A stretch of DNA of 64,000 nucleotides from positions 1,068,362 through 1,132,361 of the forward strand of contig QANU01001671.1 in the NCBI GenBank assembly GCA_003254905.1. Direction: 5' to 3'. Positions 60,423 to 64,000 of the stretch are shown here, in pieces. Position numbers and translations under genes: made by a program. Each line of letters starts with the position of its first letter. The first letter of the stretch is position 1. Origin of the DNA: Nissolia schottii (lineage: Eukaryota > Streptophyta > Magnoliopsida > Fabales > Fabaceae). Under the pieces are notes generated by a model. It saw nothing but the letters and a program-made list of their open reading frames with translations, was not told the DNA's origin and made no database searches.

Positions 60423-63001
60423 CTATTTCTCAGTTGTGCCATGAAATTTCCTCCCAGCTTCAACAGCTTCCCTGTAAAAAAAAAGAAAAAAAAGAGACCC
60501 CAAAAATGAGATGACACAAAACTGAGTGATAATACTATTTTTCCTTGTGCATAGTGTATTGTCTATCTATCAGGTTATAAATAAAATAGTATGAAGACCT
60601 GAATGCATTTACAAGCTCCTTATTTTCAGGATCAAGCTTTACTCCCTCATAAAAAGCATTCGCGGCTTCATCAAACTTCTGCAACAAGGATAGCCAAGAG
60701 CAAAGTTTTACAAACATGAATCACATATTCCTGCTGATAAAGTGAAGGACCAAGGATTTTTATGGCTAGCATGCCTGCAACATTCTCAACGCTGCCCCTT
60801 CCCTATAACAAGCTTTGGGCCAATCGGGTCTTAATGCTCTACAGGCGTTTGCATCAGCTAAAGCGTGCTCGGCTTGGCCCAATTTAAGCCAACAGAGACT
60901 TCTGTTGGATAGAAAAGTAGCATCAGTGCAGTCCAGATCAATTGCCTGTGAACACATTGCGAAAAAACAAAAGACAACAATATTTCATAAATTGATCATA
61001 TAAAATGAAGGTGCAGTCTGTATTTCCTCCAAAACTCGGCTACAGAACAGGAAGAAATTCAAGAGTTCAAAGAGAGATCAGGATACTTTACTTGTGTATA
61101 AAAATCTATGGCCATATCATAGTCTTTCCTTTCAAAGGCCTCACCCCCTCTTAATTTTGCTTCTGCTGCTCTCTTCTTGGCTTCAGGTGCCACCTAGACA
61201 AGTTAACAAACAATTATGACAGATACAAAGATGTATAATACACACATTAGCTGAAAGTTCAAAATGCCTTTTCTTTTCCTAATTAATCATTATGTTTATG
61301 ATATAATAAAACTCATTCATGTGTAAACCTTATAGCTTTAGGGAGTAATGGTTCATGACATCTCTCCCTAAACATGATTGTATAATGATGAACATTCTAT
61401 CACTCATTGCCTACTTGAAAATATATTAAAAGCTCAAATTTCCACCAAATTAAGTTTAAGCAAGTAACTTGATGTGGTACAATCAACAAGAAGAATGATA
61501 AACAGAATCCAAGAGAATAAAGGACACACTCTTTTGTAAAATCCAGCCTAAAATTTAGGATGAAAGCAATGGCAAACGGAAAAGATAATGCAGAACCTCT
61601 GAAGCAATACAAAATTAACAAATAAATGAGAGGACTATGAGAGAAAACCTTTTTGATTGACTAACCGTAGGAATTTGACTCACATTTCCTCTTTTTTTTT
61701 TTTACAGTGTGCAGCTATATACATTTAATAGTACAAATGTAAGACTACTTATAAACAATTTATACAGTCAATATACAATTAGTAAACGAAATGCACACCT
61801 CAGGGATATTTTGCTCCCGAGAAACAGCATCCTCGGGCCGACTAGTTTCTTTTGCATTTACTGGTTCATCCTGCAAATTGCACTTAATACTTTAGTAATA
61901 AAAAGACCAAGTAATCCACTTTGTCAGACAGTAGAATTTTGGAGATAGTTAAAATAACAGAATTTTGGAGCACATTCTTTGATGGAGGATGCAATACATG
62001 GTAGTTGGCTTGTGCAGAGGATATTTTCTGTTAGTTGGCATTGAAATTTGAAAAGCTACAGTAAAATTCTAGGCTCCCTTCTTTGTAACAAAATAAAAAG
62101 CAGAACATATTTACTTCTGGAATCTGGACAAATACTTTTAAGAGAATTATGTAATTATTGCAAGCATGGATTTGTAGTTACTTGATGTTCTTGCAGCAGT
62201 GATATGGCTTAGCTCAAGCCAGTTGGAAAAATGAAAAATTTAAGATTTCAGTACCTGTTGCTTTTTAGTCTCAGACTGCATATACTCAATTACCCCATCA
62301 ATAGTCCAAGTAGGAACAGTATCAATTTTGGATGTCAAGGGGAACAATATCTCAACAACTCCACGATTGCCCCTTGCAGCTGCAACCTGTATTGGCTTAA
62401 CACCATCCTGTGATGCAAACAGATGTCAAATTCCATTCCAAATATTAAGGAAACCACATTGTTTACCACAACCACCAGAAGAACTGCACGTGAGACTGAG
62501 AAGCAAAGAGACATGAGTGATACTGAAAGTTTGGAAAGATCTTGGAAACAAATTAAAATGAGACTGTTTTCAATCTTAGGAATAATGGGTTCCTAAAATA
62601 GTGAACTCTTACCACTATTTTGTTGGCAAATGATTGCTAAACTCTTAACAGTAGAAGGAGATGAGCCTACAACATAACACAACTTAATATCTGTCTCACC
62701 TCGTCAGAGACATTAGGATCCGCTCCAGCTTTCAATAAACAATTTATAAGTTCCACACTTCCATTGTCAGCTGCAATGTGTAAAGGAGTTGCTCCACCAG
62801 CACTGATATTTACTTTAGCTCCGGCCTGCATACAATAAAATTCAAACATAAGGATATCAGTGGAGCATACGATGAAAATCATACAGGAAGAATGTAACAT
62901 CACCACAAATACCCTACAAACTGATAATGGACAAGTCTTTGCTAAATAACTTACCATGTTGCAACACATATACATTCCTTTTGAATAAAACCAATATCTT
63001 G

Positions 63002-63038
<37 letters not shown>

Positions 63039-63931
63039 AACTCTTCACCATACTACGGACTAGAACATCCCCCCCCCCCCCACAAAAAAAAATAATAGTA
63101 CATAAATAAAATGTAAGGAAGCTATGGAACCTGAATTAACAGCTCTAAGCATGCCAGGGAATTGGCTGCCACAGATGAAAGGAGTGGGGTAATACCATCA
63201 TCAGTTTCAGCATTAGGCTGCAAAACAGTAGCAACAAGATGAAACAGCATGAAATATAATTTATTTAACCACAGTTTTTTACAAGCAAATTACACATGAA
63301 AAAAAAGTGCACTATGGTTGAAATGTGTTCGGGAGTGCAAAATATATTGGCCACTACGGCATTCATGAATCAAGCAAGTATAACTCAGGGATTATTAATC
63401 CTAGTGAACTATCTAAGCAAACACATCGATACAAGGCAAATTGGCAAAGCATATGCTGGTTGCACTAATTTATGCAAATAATTGTTGATGTAGAAATAAG
63501 AAAAGATTTTCCACTGCTAAGGAATATTGACATGTCGAATGACTGTTTTTTCATAAATTGAAAGAAAGTCATTTATGTAAAATGAAAACTAACACTAAGT
63601 GATACTCCACATATTCAATTAAATGGGCATAAAATTCCTCGAGAAACAAAAAAGGGTCTATAAAATTCCTAAAGACAGAGTAGTTGAGAGTAGCACAGTA
63701 GTCAGTACATTATTTAGCATTAAACCTACGCATCAACAATATTATCAAAAGCAACAAAAAGATAATAATAAAAAAACAAATGCTGACTCACATATGCACC
63801 GTGTTCTAGTAGAACACTGACAGCAGCTTGTTGGCCATGACCGGCAGCCCAAACCAAAGGCGTTCCTGCATCACTTTCCAAATCAGGATTAACTCCTCTA
63901 GAAAGCAAATGCTTAAGCAGCTCAGTATCTC
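60423..63931 (-). CDS. Ankyrin-repeat plus TPR protein (At3g04710/TPR10-like), 3' part
   Basis: A likely co-chaperone-type protein: ankyrin repeats followed by a C-terminal TPR domain. Visible minus-strand exons: 63931-63792, 63217-63131, 62825-62700, 62407-62255, 61870-61799, 61193-61092, 60945-60775, 60678-60599 and 60471-60423. They give 325 residues in frame to TAG; the N-terminal part lies beyond the right edge. Ankyrin motifs are clear: GTPLVWAAGHGQ, GITPLLSSVAANSLACLELL, GATPLHIAADNGSVELINCLL, GVKPIQVAAARGN. A charged linker leads to three TPR units: EAKLRGGEAFERKDYDMAIDFYTQ(A), FLSNRSLCWLKLGQAEHALADA, YREGAALRMLQKFDEAANAFYEG. The intron 60774-60679 begins with GC rather than GT. Order and spacing match the Arabidopsis protein as I recall it; its biochemical role is poorly defined. 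Confidence 0.92.
60679..60774 (-). other. Non-canonical GC-AG intron
   Basis: The exon ends TTGCAG and the intron starts GCATGC, ending in TTGTTGCAG before AAGTTTGATG. No GT near the junction keeps the TPR frame, so a GC donor is required. CAG before the junction fits the strong exon match usual at GC donors. Confidence 0.75.
63006..63038. repeat. (TG)n microsatellite in ankyrin/TPR gene intron
   Basis: About 15 TG units, with a 12-14 base C run and an A run nearby (63070-63090). Confidence 0.95.
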
Positions 63932-64000
63932 CTGCAACGAAGCACAATACAACAAAATCAGAAAATGAGTAGAACAAAATAAAACCAGGTAACCAACCAG

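Overview
The window is nuclear DNA of a flowering plant, most likely a legume and plausibly soybean or a close relative. All real genes are split by GT-AG introns, the spacers are very AT-rich, and the proteins are plant-specific (Aux/IAA, group C bZIP, chloroplast Tha4/TatA, PR-4, DRIP). The species call rests on overall resemblance and is inference. No operon, prophage, CRISPR or other prokaryotic system is present. I did not find an undescribed multi-gene system; the unusual material lies in gene details and transposable-element remains.

Layout. 1-1430 (-): 5' half of GDP-mannose 3,5-epimerase (ascorbate/cell-wall sugar pathway), cut by the left edge. 1.4-7.5 kb: AT-rich spacer with a hAT-like MITE. 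7616-12518 (+): group C bZIP transcription factor, six exons, with a MITE and a SINE in intron 1. 12.5-15.1 kb: spacer. 15065-16835 (+): chloroplast Tat translocase subunit Tha4/TatA, two exons. 16.8-19.9 kb: spacer with a foldback element. 19865-27264 (-): Mediator subunit MED14, eight exons, about 1802 residues, with a short SINE in intron 1. 27.3-37.7 kb: repeat-rich spacer with a SINE, a miniature LTR retrotransposon and a GC-rich island carrying a decayed PMEI-like fragment. 37706-40437 (+): Aux/IAA repressor, four exons. 40.4-48 kb: spacer with several MITE-like elements and a 702-bp assembly gap. 48055-49143 and 51163-52085 (+): tandem pair of class II PR-4 (barwin) genes. 54297-58607 (+): DRIP-type RING E3 ubiquitin ligase, seven exons. 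58.6-60.4 kb: spacer with a tandem duplication. 60423-63931 (-): 3' part of an ankyrin plus TPR protein (At3g04710/TPR10-like), cut by the right edge.

The genes are independent single transcription units. Only the PR-4 pair is related by duplication. Several encode regulators of transcription or proteolysis (bZIP, MED14, Aux/IAA, DRIP), but nothing in the sequence links them physically beyond ordinary plant synteny.

Exon borders were placed by hand from reading frame, splice dinucleotides and remembered family sequence. Every multi-exon model given keeps frame from start to stop. Untranslated ends were not determined.
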